Assembly (NCBI RefSeq): GCF_000187465.1
Contig: NZ_GL732439.1
Location: 665,060 to 729,059, forward strand
Origin: Streptococcus infantis ATCC 700779
GTDB lineage: Bacteria; Bacillota; Bacilli; Lactobacillales; Streptococcaceae
Direction of reading: 5' to 3'
Length of the DNA: 64,000 nucleotides
Shown here: one piece after another, positions 1 through 9,254 of the stretch
How positions within the stretch are numbered: position 1 is the stretch's first letter
Layout of the letters: every line of letters starts with the position of its first letter
Translations under genes and position numbers: made by a program
The notes under the pieces: generated by a model
What the model saw: the letters and a program-made list of their open reading frames with translations, nothing else
What the model was told of the DNA's origin: nothing
Databases searched by the model: none

Positions 1-1
1 G

Positions 2-97
2 AACCAAATCATACGAATTCGCGTGGATAGAGGAGAGGTTTTCTCAGACCAAGAAATGAATGACTATATAAACGAAAGGAACGGTCATGATAGATAG
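2..97 (+). CDS. C-terminal end of an unidentified protein (cut by window edge)
   Basis: An open frame enters at the window edge and runs 31 codons to TAG, overlapping the uvrB start by 11 bases in another frame. The visible tail is polar and charged, with a [19 protein letters not shown] stretch. I do not recognise the family. The overlap, with the uvrB ribosome-binding site inside this frame, suggests translational coupling. It could also be a chance open frame. Confidence 0.45.
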   Translation, partial: NQIIRIRVDRGEVFSDQEMNDYINERNGHDR

Positions 98-2075
98 AAA
101 AGTAAATAACAAATTTAAACTTGTATCCAAATATCAACCGTCTGGGGATCAACCTCAAGCCATCGAGCAGTTGGTGGATAATATCGAGGGTGGAGAAAAG
201 GCACAAATCCTGATGGGAGCGACTGGTACAGGAAAGACCTACACTATGAGTCAAGTCATTGCCCAGGTCAATAAACCAACTCTTGTCATTGCCCACAATA
301 AAACCCTAGCGGGACAGCTCTATGGGGAGTTCAAGGAATTTTTCCCAGAGAATGCTGTTGAGTACTTCGTATCTTACTACGATTACTACCAGCCAGAAGC
401 CTATGTGCCATCAAGCGATACCTATATCGAAAAAGATAGCTCGGTCAATGATGAGATTGACAAGCTTCGTCACTCAGCAACCTCAGCTCTCTTGGAGCGT
501 AATGACGTTATCATTGTAGCATCTGTGTCTTGTATCTATGGTTTGGGATCTCCTAAAGAATATGCTGATAGCGTGGTAAGTTTGCGTCCGGGTCTTGAGA
601 TTTCTCGCGATAAACTGCTCAATGATTTGGTGGACATTCAGTTCGAACGCAATGACATTGATTTTCAGCGTGGAAGATTCCGTGTACGTGGGGATGTGGT
701 AGAGATTTTCCCAGCCTCTCGTGATGAGCATGCTTTTCGTGTTGAGTTCTTCGGAGATGAGATTGACCGTATCCGTGAAGTTGAAGCTCTAACTGGTCAA
801 GTTCTGGGCGAAGTGGATCATTTGGCGATTTTCCCAGCGACTCACTTTGTGACTAATGATGACCACATGGAAGTGGCTATTGCTAAGATTGAGGCTGAGT
901 TGGAGGAGCAGTTAGCTATCTTTGAGAAGGAAGGTAAGCTCCTCGAAGCGCAACGCTTGAAACAACGAACAGAATACGATATTGAGATGCTTCGTGAGAT
1001 GGGCTATACAAACGGGGTTGAAAACTACTCCCGCCACATGGATGGACGCAGCGAAGGAGAGCCACCGTACACCCTTCTTGATTTCTTCCCTGATGATTTT
1101 TTGATTATGATTGATGAGAGCCACATGACCATGGGGCAAATCAAGGGTATGTATAATGGAGACCGTTCACGTAAGGAAATGTTGGTGAATTATGGTTTCC
1201 GTTTGCCATCTGCCTTGGATAATCGTCCTCTTCGTCGTGAAGAGTTTGAAAGTCATGTTCACCAGATCGTCTATGTTTCAGCGACACCAGGTGACTATGA
1301 ACATGAGCAGACTGACACCGTGATTGAACAAATCATTCGTCCGACTGGTCTTTTGGATCCAGAAGTGGAAGTCCGTCCGACTATGGGACAAATTGATGAT
1401 CTTTTGGGTGAAATCAATGCCCGTGTTGAAAAGAATGAACGGACTTTTATTACAACCTTGACCAAGAAAATGGCTGAAGACTTGACTGATTACTTCAAAG
1501 AAATGGGTATCAAGGTCAAATACATGCACTCGGATATCAAGACTTTGGAGCGGACAGAGATTATCCGTGACCTGCGTTTAGGAGTCTTTGATGTCTTAGT
1601 AGGAATTAACCTTCTTCGTGAAGGTATTGACGTGCCAGAAGTTAGTCTAGTTGCTATTCTCGATGCAGACAAGGAAGGTTTCCTTCGTAATGAGCGTGGA
1701 CTCATTCAGACCATCGGTCGTGCTGCCCGTAATAGCGAGGGGCATGTCATCATGTATGCAGACACTATGACTCAGTCTATGCAAAAAGCCATTGATGAAA
1801 CGGCCCGTCGTCGGAAAATCCAGATGGCTTATAATGAAGAGCATGGTATTGTCCCACAAACCATCAAGAAGGAAATCCGTGACCTGATCTCTGTAACCAA
1901 GGCAGTTGCCAAGGAAGAGGATAAAGAAGTCGATATCAATAGCCTTAACAAACAAGAACGCAAGGAATTGGTTAAGAAACTGGAAAAACAAATGCAAGAA
2001 GCCGTCGAAGTGCTTGACTTTGAACTCGCAGCTCAGATTCGTGATATGATGCTGGAAGTCAAGGCTTTGGATTAG
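87..2075 (+). CDS. uvrB: Excinuclease ABC subunit B (UvrB)
   Basis: DNA-damage recognition helicase of nucleotide excision repair; it is loaded by UvrA and recruits UvrC for dual incision. The 662 residues match the usual family length. A Walker A motif (GATGTGKT) lies near residue 44, the beta-hairpin region follows ([12 protein letters not shown] near residue 92), the DEAD-like box reads DESH, helicase motif VI is QTIGRAARN, and a C-terminal UVR domain ([10 protein letters not shown]) contacts UvrC. The ATG has a GAAAGGAA ribosome-binding site 5 to 8 bases upstream. Confidence 0.97.
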   Translation: MIDRKVNNKFKLVSKYQPSGDQPQAIEQLVDNIEGGEKAQILMGATGTGKTYTMSQVIAQVNKPTLVIAHNKTLAGQLYGEFKEFFPENAVEYFVSYYDYYQPEAYVPSSDTYIEKDSSVNDEIDKLRHSATSALLERNDVIIVASVSCIYGLGSPKEYADSVVSLRPGLEISRDKLLNDLVDIQFERNDIDFQRGRFRVRGDVVEIFPASRDEHAFRVEFFGDEIDRIREVEALTGQVLGEVDHLAIFPATHFVTNDDHMEVAIAKIEAELEEQLAIFEKEGKLLEAQRLKQRTEYDIEMLREMGYTNGVENYSRHMDGRSEGEPPYTLLDFFPDDFLIMIDESHMTMGQIKGMYNGDRSRKEMLVNYGFRLPSALDNRPLRREEFESHVHQIVYVSATPGDYEHEQTDTVIEQIIRPTGLLDPEVEVRPTMGQIDDLLGEINARVEKNERTFITTLTKKMAEDLTDYFKEMGIKVKYMHSDIKTLERTEIIRDLRLGVFDVLVGINLLREGIDVPEVSLVAILDADKEGFLRNERGLIQTIGRAARNSEGHVIMYADTMTQSMQKAIDETARRRKIQMAYNEEHGIVPQTIKKEIRDLISVTKAVAKEEDKEVDINSLNKQERKELVKKLEKQMQEAVEVLDFELAAQIRDMMLEVKALD

Positions 2076-2089
2076 ATAGGAGAGAACTT

Positions 2090-2716
2090 TTGAAAATTCT
2101 AGTCATCAATGGACACCCTGATAAGGAAAGTTACTGTCAAGCTATTTTACAAACTATTGTAGAAAATATTGACTCAGGTCGCCATGAACTTGAAGTCATC
2201 AATCTTAATGAAGAGGACTTTTATCCTGTTTTACGTTATGGCTATCGAAAACGTATGGAAGAAGATTCTTTTATCCTTCGTTCTCAGGAATTAATCAAAT
2301 GGGCAGATCATTTCATCTTTGTTTATCCCATCTGGTGGAGTAGTATGCCTAGTCTCTTGAAAGGCTGGATTGACCGGGTCTTTACACCGGGGATTGCTTA
2401 CTCTGCTAATGATCAGGGGAGTTTTATCTGGAATTACCTTAGAGGCAAGCAGTTTAAAAAGTTATTAAAAGGGAAAACAGCCAGTATTTACGCAACCTCC
2501 ATGGCGCCTACTTGGTGGTACAAAATCTTTTCGGGTCCTATCAACATTCCAGATAGCTATGGCATCTCTGTTTTGAAAAATGCGGTCTTGAATCACTGTG
2601 GAATTAAAACTAAGCGCGTGTGCGTACTAGGTGAAGTTGGACGGGATGTGAATACAGCAAGTATGCGTGAAGAGCACCTCCAAAAAGTAGCAGAAGAAGT
2701 TAAAAAATTATCATGA
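2090..2716 (+). CDS. NAD(P)H dehydrogenase (quinone), flavodoxin-like fold
   Basis: A 208-residue flavodoxin-2 family protein of the MdaB/NQO type: FMN- or FAD-dependent two-electron reduction of quinones in the cytoplasm. The N-terminal MKILVINGHPDKES is the flavin phosphate-binding strand-loop, and FVYPIWWSSMPSLLKGWIDR is the conserved family segment. The TTG start is preceded by AGGAGAG at good spacing, 14 bases after uvrB, so it is probably cotranscribed. Its stop overlaps the next start (ATGA). The substrate is unknown. Confidence 0.82.
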   Translation: MKILVINGHPDKESYCQAILQTIVENIDSGRHELEVINLNEEDFYPVLRYGYRKRMEEDSFILRSQELIKWADHFIFVYPIWWSSMPSLLKGWIDRVFTPGIAYSANDQGSFIWNYLRGKQFKKLLKGKTASIYATSMAPTWWYKIFSGPINIPDSYGISVLKNAVLNHCGIKTKRVCVLGEVGRDVNTASMREEHLQKVAEEVKKLS

Positions 2717-3188
2717 AACAAGATAATAAAAAAGAGAAAAAATCAAAAAAACACTATAAGCCAAATCGAAAAATAAACTGGCTGGATAGAGTAAAATTGT
2801 GGTTGCTACAGCATTTAAAAATAGCTTTTCTATTAGATAGTAGTATATTTTTTTATCAGCTTTTGGGGTATTCTATTTGTTGTTTGGAACAACTCTTATT
2901 CCAAAACCCTATCAAAACTTCAATTATGTCTTTCCGCTCTTTCTGAATCTTATATTCTTAGTGAACATGCTTTATCAAGGTGTTTTTAGAGATAATTTCG
3001 ATGGAATGCTGACAATACAAGATTTTGCAGATCCATTCTTGTACCTAAATGGAGTAGGTTTGTTGTTTCACTCATTTTTCGGAATAATGGGTAGAAATAG
3101 AAAGTCTATTTCTCTCTTGCTAACCTTAGATCACCGCTACATCTGGTTTCCAAGCATATTGAAAAGAAAAGGGAAAAGAAGAATATAG
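2713..3188 (+). pseudogene. Small membrane protein, paralog A, broken by a frameshift in a T7 run
   Basis: Two overlapping frames together encode one protein. The first starts at ATG 2713 (basic Lys-rich N-terminus, then a hydrophobic segment). The second continues from about 2853 to the stop at 3188, with FPLFLNLIFLV and the LDHRYIWFP motif. One extra T in the T7 run at 2848-2854 would join them into a single protein of about 158 residues. The reconstruction aligns along its length with the next gene, showing a tandem duplication. As written, translation ends at 2946 after 77 residues. Function unknown; it may be decay, phase variation or a sequencing error. Confidence 0.7.
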
Positions 3189-3203
3189 GGAAAACCCACT
3201 CAA

Positions 3204-3708
3204 ATGAAAAAGAATAAAAGAAATTCAAATACAAAAAAGAATCTCTCAATGAAAGAAAGTTTTCATCTTTGGCTAGATTCTCATAAATTTTTAGGATTCT
3301 TCTCGATTCTCGGAACTATCCTAGCAATAGGACTAAGTTTGAATCTAATTTTTGAAAGCCTTCCTATTCCTTCGCCATACAGAGATATCAACTATAGTTT
3401 TCCACTATATATAAATCTTTTTTGTCTGGTATATCGATTATTTGACTATTGGTTCCTAGACTTGTCTGGGGCAAGGATGACAATAAAAAGATTTGCAGAT
3501 TTATTTATTTATTTATCTTAATAGTATCGGTTTAATAGTCCATCTCTTTATTGGAATTAGCGGAAAAAACAGTAAAGGGATTTTACCTTCTCTCTTATCC
3601 CTAGATCACCGCTATATTTGGTTTCCTATAGCAACCTATCTAATCTTTTTTACTGTAGCTGCTTTAACGATTTTGTTTATGAAATTTATTGAAAATAAAA
3701 GGAGTTAA
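3204..3708 (+). pseudogene. Small membrane protein, paralog B, broken by an extra TTTA unit
   Basis: Frame one (3204-3521) carries a basic N-terminus, a hydrophobic segment and INYSFPLYINLF; frame two (to 3708) carries the shared LDHRYIWFP motif and a C-terminal membrane helix. The break lies in four TTTA units at about 3501-3517. Removing one unit gives ADLFIYLNSIG, matching ADPFLYLNGVG of paralog A, and a protein of about 167 residues. As written it ends at 3521. The family is unknown to me; the neighbouring third membrane gene suggests one small cassette. Confidence 0.72.
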
Positions 3709-3710
3709 TT

Positions 3711-4145
3711 ATGAGAAAACATCTAACTATATTTAGGATTCTTTACTTACTGTTCTTGGTATTTGCCCTACTCCATTTTATCCTAGGTTTATTTGGTTTA
3801 GCTTTTACCCCAGTTTTGTGGAATATCTGGTTTTTTGGTCTCTGTTTAACCCTATTTATCCATCCATGGACAATCTTTTATAAAACAAGAATCTTTCAAT
3901 GGCATCATTTGATTTTTCAAGCTCTCAGCGGATTCTTTGCTCTCATAATCTGGTTCGTGATATTTTTCTTTTTCTCCATGGTTCCAGATTCATCTATGCC
4001 AATCAATTTAGACTACTACGTTAATAAAGAAAATAATGAAATCAGAATCATCAGAGGTTCCTTACTCCATGAAATTCATGAATATCATGACTTAGTTAAT
4101 CCTTTGATTATGAAATCTAAAGTTAAGTATAAGATAGAAAATTAA
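3711..4145 (+). CDS. Hypothetical membrane protein (144 aa)
   Basis: Three or four hydrophobic helices occupy residues 8 to 92, followed by a polar tail of about 45 residues with a His- and Glu-rich stretch (HEIHEYHD). AAAAGGAG lies just upstream of the ATG, and the start is 2 bases after paralog B, so the three membrane genes look like one transcription unit. No catalytic motif is seen and I do not recognise the family. Confidence 0.65.
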   Translation: MRKHLTIFRILYLLFLVFALLHFILGLFGLAFTPVLWNIWFFGLCLTLFIHPWTIFYKTRIFQWHHLIFQALSGFFALIIWFVIFFFFSMVPDSSMPINLDYYVNKENNEIRIIRGSLLHEIHEYHDLVNPLIMKSKVKYKIEN

Positions 4146-4164
4146 AGATTAGAAAGTGAGTCCT

Positions 4165-4632
4165 ATGTCTCGAGCACAATTAACCGTTCTTACCAATATT
4201 TGTATGATTGAAGATATAGAAAAGCAGCGCGTGGTCATGCAGTATCGTTCACCCGAAAGCAACCATTGGTCTGGCTATGCCTTTCCAGGAGGACATGTCG
4301 AAGACGGAGAGGCTTTTGCAGAGTCAGTTATTCGTGAAATATACGAGGAAACAGGTCTGACAATCCAAAATCCTCAACTTGTCGGCATTAAAAATTGGCC
4401 GTTAGATACAGGTGAGCGTTATATTGTCTTTTGTTACAAGGCGACTGAGTTTACTGGTACTCTAGAATCATCTGAAGAAGGAGAAGTGTCCTGGGTACAA
4501 AAAGACCAGATTCCAAATTTGGATCTGGCTTATGATATGTTACCTTTGATGGAGATGATGGAAGCTCCAGACAAGTCTGAATTTTTCTACCGTCACCGTA
4601 TAGAGGACGGGTGGGAAAAGAAAATCTTTTAA
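4165..4632 (+). CDS. mutX: NUDIX hydrolase, MutX-type 8-oxo-dGTP diphosphatase
   Basis: Cleans oxidised nucleotides from the dNTP pool by hydrolysing the diphosphate bond. The NUDIX box is complete: GGHVEDGEAFAESVIREIYEE, spanning about residues 46 to 66 of the 155-residue protein, with the REXXEE metal-binding core. I chose ATG 4165 over an in-frame GTG 9 bases upstream because AAAGTGAG sits at ribosome-binding distance from it. The 3' end overlaps the convergent niaR stop by 4 bases. The substrate is inferred from similarity to pneumococcal MutX. Confidence 0.85.
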   Translation: MSRAQLTVLTNICMIEDIEKQRVVMQYRSPESNHWSGYAFPGGHVEDGEAFAESVIREIYEETGLTIQNPQLVGIKNWPLDTGERYIVFCYKATEFTGTLESSEEGEVSWVQKDQIPNLDLAYDMLPLMEMMEAPDKSEFFYRHRIEDGWEKKIF

Positions 4633-5144
4633 TCTTTTACTAAATAACCAAGCTGGTCCAAGGCCTTCTCAATATAGAGGAGGTCTTGTTCGTTTTCAGC
4701 TTCGACTAGGTGATAATGGACGCCATCTGTTAATTCAGAAAGTGGTCTAAAGTCAGACCGTTCGACTTGCTCTAAAAAATGCTGAACGTCACGGCGACAA
4801 GAGAGTTTGAGCAAGGTTTCAATTTCCCCGTAGACAGGATGATCAATTAAGGTATTCTGAACACGTCCCCCATTATCGACGATAGCTAGAAGTTCTTGAC
4901 CGATTTCTTCCATCTCGTGCTTTACTTTAAACAGCTTGTGAACATACGGATTGGTTTTGCTTTCTTTATAAATATAACCACGATTGGTTGATAAGATAGG
5001 AGCACCGTCTGCACGAAGAACTGCAATGTCCTGAACGATAATCTGGCGAGTGACATGAAAATGTTCTGCTAAGCTTTTTCCGTTTTGAGGTTTTTGAGCT
5101 TCTTTTAAGAGTTGTAGAAGTGCTTCTTTTCGATTTTTTGTCAT
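4629..5144 (-). CDS. niaR: Niacin-responsive repressor NiaR (HTH_11 plus 3H domain)
   Basis: A 171-residue transcription factor that senses niacin and represses niacin uptake or NAD synthesis genes. The N-terminal 60 residues form a winged helix (LAEHFHVTRQIIVQDIAVLR). The rest is the 3H ligand domain with its three conserved histidines (HKLFKVKHE; IDHPVYGE; DGVHYHLVEAE). It follows niaX by 18 bases on the same strand and is probably autoregulated from the palindrome upstream of niaX. Confidence 0.88.
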   Translation of the reverse strand: MTKNRKEALLQLLKEAQKPQNGKSLAEHFHVTRQIIVQDIAVLRADGAPILSTNRGYIYKESKTNPYVHKLFKVKHEMEEIGQELLAIVDNGGRVQNTLIDHPVYGEIETLLKLSCRRDVQHFLEQVERSDFRPLSELTDGVHYHLVEAENEQDLLYIEKALDQLGYLVKD

Positions 5145-5162
5145 ATTCTTCTTTCTTAACGC

Positions 5163-5690
5163 TTAACGACGTTTTTTCAATGCTTTATAAACAGCTAATG
5201 CTAAGTAATAGTCTACCATACTATGAACAATAGTTCCAAAACCAACCAATACAAAGAGAACATAGAACATATTTTTTAGGTCTGTTCCTGTACTAGCATA
5301 GAAGATAATACAAGCAAAGACTTCGGCAATAGCGTGTACTAAACCAAGTACAAAGTTAAAAATCAAAGAAGATTTTGGATTATCTAAGATTTGAGGATGT
5401 TTTTGCAAATAGAAGGCTCCCAAAGTGCCGAAAAAGATATGGGAGAAAGCTCGAAGTACAATGACAATTGGATAACCAGCCATGAGGAATCCTAGGCTAG
5501 AAGCTATAATGACAAAGATTGCCATCCAAGGAGAAAGGAACATAGCAATAAAGATTGCAACGTGGCTTCCTAGAGTGTAAGAAGCGGGCGGAATAACAAT
5601 CTTGAAGGGCATTGCCAAGGGAATCAAAATAGCGATAGCGGTTAGCAATGCGGTTAAAGTCATGAATTGGGTTTTCTTTTGTGTATTCAT
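5163..5690 (-). CDS. niaX: Niacin transporter NiaX (ECF-type substrate-binding membrane protein)
   Basis: A 175-residue integral membrane protein with five or six hydrophobic helices, matching the S-component type NiaX family of streptococci. It binds niacin in the membrane and is expected to dock on the shared ECF energizing module encoded elsewhere. The start has AGGAG just upstream. First gene of the niaX-niaR operon; the palindrome at 5712-5725 sits in its promoter region. Confidence 0.85.
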   Translation of the reverse strand: MNTQKKTQFMTLTALLTAIAILIPLAMPFKIVIPPASYTLGSHVAIFIAMFLSPWMAIFVIIASSLGFLMAGYPIVIVLRAFSHIFFGTLGAFYLQKHPQILDNPKSSLIFNFVLGLVHAIAEVFACIIFYASTGTDLKNMFYVLFVLVGFGTIVHSMVDYYLALAVYKALKKRR

Positions 5691-5706
5691 AATAACTCCT
5701 TTTTAA

Positions 5707-5731
5707 GTGTATATACAGTTGTATAGTACAC
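5707..5731. promoter_or_regulatory. Probable NiaR operator
   Basis: A perfect TATACA-GT-TGTATA inverted repeat (5712-5725) is flanked by outer GTGTA / TACAC arms (5707-5711 and 5727-5731), 17 bases upstream of the niaX start. A dyad at this place before a niaX-niaR pair is best read as the NiaR binding site. The assignment is by position and symmetry, not by a motif search. Confidence 0.7.
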
Positions 5732-5828
5732 TAAATAATATTATCCGTCAAGAGAGAAATTGAATTTTGAAGGAAAAATAGGTAAAATAAATTAGAGTAA
5801 AGTATCTTAGAAAGAGGAGAGAGTCAAG

Positions 5829-6227
5829 ATGATAGATATTCTTTATCCGATTTTTATCATTCATTATTTATCCAAGCAGAAAAAAACAGGATTCCAAGTA
5901 TCAAAATTTACCACATTTTCAGCCTATAGTTTCTTAATGATTTCGATAATAAGAATCGCATTTGGTTCCTTAGCTCTGATTGTTTTCTCGACACCCATAT
6001 TCGGTTTCCTCTATTTCAGTATCATAGGGCTCATTCTTTATCACATTAGCATTATTTATGGCATAATCCTACTTTTCTTGTCATTGACTTTTTTCTTAGA
6101 CAGTCAAAAATCTAATCAGGATATCCAAATAACGGAAAATACTCCATTTATATTACATGTGTTAATGTTAGTCTTTCATGCGCTCTTAATCTATAATACC
6201 TTGGTACCAATCTTTTCCATTTACTGA
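5829..6227 (+). CDS. Hypothetical membrane protein (132 aa)
   Basis: Three or four hydrophobic helices with short basic loops; no motif that I recognise. AGAGGAGAGAG upstream of the ATG is a strong ribosome-binding site, and a TAAAAT box near 5785 may be its -10. A terminator follows closely, so it is a single-gene unit between niaX and the rplJ leader. Function unknown. Confidence 0.65.
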   Translation: MIDILYPIFIIHYLSKQKKTGFQVSKFTTFSAYSFLMISIIRIAFGSLALIVFSTPIFGFLYFSIIGLILYHISIIYGIILLFLSLTFFLDSQKSNQDIQITENTPFILHVLMLVFHALLIYNTLVPIFSIY

Positions 6228-6263
6228 GAAAATATTTAAATATTCTTCTCTAAGTGGCAGTAG

Positions 6264-6289
6264 AATTGAGAAAAAACTCAATTTTTTTT
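6264..6289 (+). terminator. Intrinsic terminator after the 132-aa membrane gene
   Basis: AATTGAG, a six-A loop, then CTCAATT followed by a T run. Confidence 0.75.
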
Positions 6290-6298
6290 AAAAAATAC

Positions 6299-6327
6299 TT
6301 GCTTTGATAGAATTCTTGTGATATACT
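6299..6327 (+). promoter_or_regulatory. rplJ-rplL promoter
   Basis: TTGCTT (6299-6304), a 17-base spacer and TATACT (6322-6327), with TGTGA before the -10. Strong sigma-A type promoter at the right distance for a leader of about 170 bases. Confidence 0.8.
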
Positions 6328-6334
6328 TATAAAC

Positions 6335-6505
6335 GGTTTGAAAAAACTGCCTAAGACAGTAGGGGAGCAAGACTCATAAATATCCTACCGAGGACAAAAC
6401 GTATCATGTAAAAAGAAGCGTATTGTACTTTCGTGTCTAGGTTTGGGCGCGTTTTTCTTTTGGAAAAATTCCCCAAGCAAAATAATTACGGAGGTGAACA
6501 CACTA
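6335..6505 (+). promoter_or_regulatory. Ribosomal protein L10 leader (autoregulatory mRNA structure)
   Basis: The 170-base untranslated region between the promoter and rplJ is rich in short complementary segments (GGTTTG...CTAAGAC..., a GTAGGGG...CCTACC pairing) and ends in a GCGCGTTTTTCTTTT run that resembles a conditional terminator. This is the position and look of the L10 leader of Firmicutes, where the L10-L7/L12 complex binds its own mRNA. The exact fold was not computed. Confidence 0.75.
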
Positions 6506-7006
6506 ATGAGTGAAGCAATTATTGCTAAGAAAGCGGAACTAGTTGACGTAGTAGCTGAGAAAATGAAAGCTGCTGCATCAATCGTCGTTGTAGACGCTCG
6601 TGGTTTGACAGTTGAACAAGATACAGTTCTTCGTCGTGAGCTTCGTGGAAGCGAAGTTGAGTATAAAGTTATCAAAAACTCAATCTTACGTCGTGCAGCT
6701 GAAAAAGCTGGTCTTGAAGATCTTGCATCTGTTTTTGTTGGACCATCTGCAGTAGCATTTTCTAACGAAGATGTTATCGCACCAGCGAAAATCTTGAACG
6801 ACTTTGCTAAAAACGCTGATGCACTTGAAATCAAAGGTGGTGCAATCGAAGGCGCTGTCGCATCAAAAGAAGAAATCGTTGCTCTTGCAACTCTTCCAAG
6901 TCGCGAAGGACTTCTTTCTATGCTCCTTTCTGTACTTCAAGCGCCAGTGCGCAACGTTGCTCTTGCAGTCAAAGCGGTTGCAGACAACAAAGAAGACGCA
7001 GCTTAA
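6506..7006 (+). CDS. rplJ: 50S ribosomal protein L10
   Basis: Forms the base of the ribosomal stalk, binding 23S rRNA and L7/L12 dimers. 166 residues as usual, starting [20 protein letters not shown] and ending in the Ala-rich helix that carries L7/L12. The ATG at 6506 is chosen over an upstream in-frame start because GGAGGTGA lies 9 bases before it. Followed by rplL in the same operon and preceded by its autoregulatory leader. Confidence 0.97.
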   Translation: MSEAIIAKKAELVDVVAEKMKAAASIVVVDARGLTVEQDTVLRRELRGSEVEYKVIKNSILRRAAEKAGLEDLASVFVGPSAVAFSNEDVIAPAKILNDFAKNADALEIKGGAIEGAVASKEEIVALATLPSREGLLSMLLSVLQAPVRNVALAVKAVADNKEDAA

Positions 7007-7081
7007 TTATAAGCTACGCAGCGTAGCCTAGCTACAAAAAAATAACAAAATTAAATTTAAACTTATTTGGAGGAAATAACA

Positions 7082-7450
7082 ATGGCATTGAACATTGAAA
7101 ACATTATTGCTGAAATTAAAGAAGCTTCAATCCTTGAATTGAACGACCTTGTAAAAGCTATCGAAGAAGAATTTGGTGTAACTGCAGCTGCTCCTGTAGC
7201 TGTTGCTGCAGCTGGTGCTGCTGACGCTGGTGCTGCTAAAGACTCATTTGACGTTGAATTGACAGCTGCTGGTGACAAAAAAGTTGGCGTTATCAAAGTT
7301 GTACGTGAAATCACTGGTCTTGGACTTAAAGAAGCTAAAGAACTTGTTGACGGTGCACCAGCACTTGTTAAAGAAGGTGTTGCAGCAGCAGAAGCTGAAG
7401 AACTTAAAGCTAAATTGGAAGAAGCTGGAGCTTCAGTTACTCTTAAATAA
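7082..7450 (+). CDS. rplL: 50S ribosomal protein L7/L12
   Basis: The flexible stalk protein that recruits translational GTPases. 122 residues: N-terminal dimerisation helices ([20 protein letters not shown]), an Ala/Gly hinge near residues 38 to 54, and the C-terminal domain with [20 protein letters not shown]. The start at 7082 follows GGAGG. An in-frame start 15 bases upstream would lie inside the ribosome-binding site and is rejected. A terminator follows. Confidence 0.97.
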   Translation: MALNIENIIAEIKEASILELNDLVKAIEEEFGVTAAAPVAVAAAGAADAGAAKDSFDVELTAAGDKKVGVIKVVREITGLGLKEAKELVDGAPALVKEGVAAAEAEELKAKLEEAGASVTLK

Positions 7451-7486
7451 TAGAGCGACTACATTTGTAGCTTAAAAACATGATTA

Positions 7487-7515
7487 AACCGCTATTCTTA
7501 GGAGTAGCGGTTTTT
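7487..7515 (+). terminator. rplJ-rplL terminator
   Basis: AACCGCTA (7487-7494) pairs with TAGCGGTT (7505-7512), followed by T residues. Confidence 0.88.
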
Positions 7516-7606
7516 CATTTTGTTCAAAAAGGGGCAAAAAAGGGGATGACTTTAGACTAGTATTTCTATTTTAGGTGAATTATTGGAGATTCCTTATGAA
7601 AAAAAA

Positions 7607-7635
7607 TTTACTTTTTAATTGCATTTTGTTATAAT
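7607..7635 (+). promoter_or_regulatory. Promoter of the T-box / glyQS transcript
   Basis: TTTACT (7607-7612), 17-base spacer, TATAAT (7630-7635); transcription would begin near 7642, just before the T-box leader. Confidence 0.75.
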
Positions 7636-7641
7636 AGACGC

Positions 7642-7845
7642 AAGAAAGAATATCTTATCGGTAAATCCTAAGCGAGCCTGAGATAGTGAGAGTCAGGTGA
7701 TTGAGAGATAAGTGTGGCGCTTTTGGTATTTTAATAAAGATAATGAAGTAATAAATTAGGGTGGAACCGCGTTTTTGACGCCCCTAGTCGCAAGGCTTGG
7801 GTGTTGAAATTCGGTTCTTTTTGAATTCGTCTAATGCCTAAGTAG
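7642..7845 (+). promoter_or_regulatory. T-box leader, probably tRNA-Gly responsive
   Basis: The conserved T-box AGGGTGGAACCGCG is at 7758-7771. GAACCG within it can pair with CGGTTC (7812-7817), which is followed by a T run, giving the terminator alternative; a nested GACGCCC/GGGTGTT hairpin sits inside. A GGC at 7716-7718 is a plausible glycine specifier. The leader precedes a GFA-family gene and glyQ-glyS, so uncharged tRNA-Gly should switch the whole unit on. The specifier choice is inference. Confidence 0.85.
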
Positions 7846-7856
7846 AAAGGAGTACA

Positions 7857-8228
7857 ATGCTTAAAGGATCTTGTTTATGTAAAGCAGTGACTTACACTCT
7901 GGATGAGGAATTATCTGAATTAGTTTTTTGCCACTGTTCATTCTGTCGGAAAGCAACTGCGTCTGCCTATACAGTTAATGCCAAAGTTAGCAGTAAAAAT
8001 CTAGTATTGCATGGAAAAGAAAAACTTGTTACGTATAGTTCTTCTCCAGGAAAACAGCGTTATTACTGCCAGAACTGTCATAGTCAAATTTTCACTGTTC
8101 AAGAAAATATACCAGAAGTCTGTGCTTTGAAATTAGGTACAATAGATGAATGCAATCAGAATTTACAAACTATTCCTAAACGTCATATTTTTCAGGACCC
8201 AGCCTTTTCTTGGTTGCTTGATAAATAA
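7857..8228 (+). CDS. GFA-family (glutathione-dependent formaldehyde-activating-like) protein
   Basis: A 123-residue zinc-binding protein of the GFA/DUF636 fold. Cysteine pairs expected for two zinc sites are present: CLC near residue 6, CHCSFC near 25 to 30, and CQNC near 71. AGAAAGGAG precedes the ATG. It lies between the T-box and glyQ and so seems to be under glycine tRNA control. The true substrate is unknown; formaldehyde chemistry is only the family name. Confidence 0.82.
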   Translation: MLKGSCLCKAVTYTLDEELSELVFCHCSFCRKATASAYTVNAKVSSKNLVLHGKEKLVTYSSSPGKQRYYCQNCHSQIFTVQENIPEVCALKLGTIDECNQNLQTIPKRHIFQDPAFSWLLDK

Positions 8229-8263
8229 ATATAAGAAGATAATATAAATTAAAGGAGTAAACA

Positions 8264-9181
8264 ATGTCTAAAAAATTGACTTTCCAGGAAATTATCCTTA
8301 CTTTGCAACAATACTGGAATGATCAGGGTTGTATGCTTATGCAGGCTTATGATAACGAAAAAGGTGCGGGAACCATGAGTCCTTATACTTTCCTTCGTGC
8401 CATTGGTCCTGAGCCATGGAATGCGGCTTATGTAGAACCATCTCGTCGTCCTGCTGACGGTCGTTACGGAGAAAACCCAAATCGTCTCTACCAACACCAC
8501 CAATTCCAAGTAGTTATGAAACCATCTCCATCAAATATCCAAGAACTCTACCTTGAGTCTTTGGAAAAATTGGGCATCAACCCATTGGAACACGATATTC
8601 GTTTCGTTGAAGATAACTGGGAAAACCCATCAACTGGTTCAGCTGGTCTTGGATGGGAAGTGTGGCTTGACGGTATGGAGATCACGCAGTTCACATACTT
8701 CCAACAAGTCGGTGGTTTGGCAACTGGTCCTGTTACTGCTGAGGTTACCTACGGATTGGAACGCTTAGCTTCCTATATCCAGGAAGTAGATTCTGTTTAT
8801 GATATCGAATGGGCTCCAGGTGTTAAATACGGAGAAATTTTCCTTCAACCAGAATATGAGCATTCAAAATACAGCTTTGAAGTTTCAGACCAAGATATGC
8901 TTCTTTCTAACTTCGAGAAATTCGAAAAAGAAGCAGGACGTGCGTTAGAGTTAGGTCTTGTCCACCCTGCTTATGACTATGTACTAAAATGTTCACACAC
9001 CTTTAACTTGCTTGATGCACGAGGAGCTGTTTCCGTTACAGAACGTGCTGGCTACATTGCCCGTATCCGTAACTTAGCCCGTGTAGTAGCTAAAACTTTC
9101 GTAGCAGAGCGCAAGAAACTCGGCTACCCACTGCTAGACGAAGCCACACGTGCCAAACTCCTTGCAGAAGAGGAAGAATAG
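8264..9181 (+). CDS. glyQ: Glycyl-tRNA synthetase alpha subunit
   Basis: Catalytic subunit of the bacterial alpha2-beta2 GlyRS, activating glycine with ATP. 305 residues, starting [18 protein letters not shown], with the class II segments [19 protein letters not shown] and [19 protein letters not shown] precedes the ATG. Second gene behind the T-box and 210 bases before glyS. Confidence 0.97.
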   Translation: MSKKLTFQEIILTLQQYWNDQGCMLMQAYDNEKGAGTMSPYTFLRAIGPEPWNAAYVEPSRRPADGRYGENPNRLYQHHQFQVVMKPSPSNIQELYLESLEKLGINPLEHDIRFVEDNWENPSTGSAGLGWEVWLDGMEITQFTYFQQVGGLATGPVTAEVTYGLERLASYIQEVDSVYDIEWAPGVKYGEIFLQPEYEHSKYSFEVSDQDMLLSNFEKFEKEAGRALELGLVHPAYDYVLKCSHTFNLLDARGAVSVTERAGYIARIRNLARVVAKTFVAERKKLGYPLLDEATRAKLLAEEEE

Positions 9182-9254
9182 ACAGAATTACGGGAATAAA
9201 TGACTGAAAGTCGACCGTAGGTCGCTAAATAAAACAAAACCGCTGTTGAGAAAG

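Noticed and set aside
6443..6505. Longer rplJ start inside the L10 leader
   Set aside because: GGAGGTGA just before 6506 and the usual 166-residue length fix the start; the upstream part is the leader RNA.
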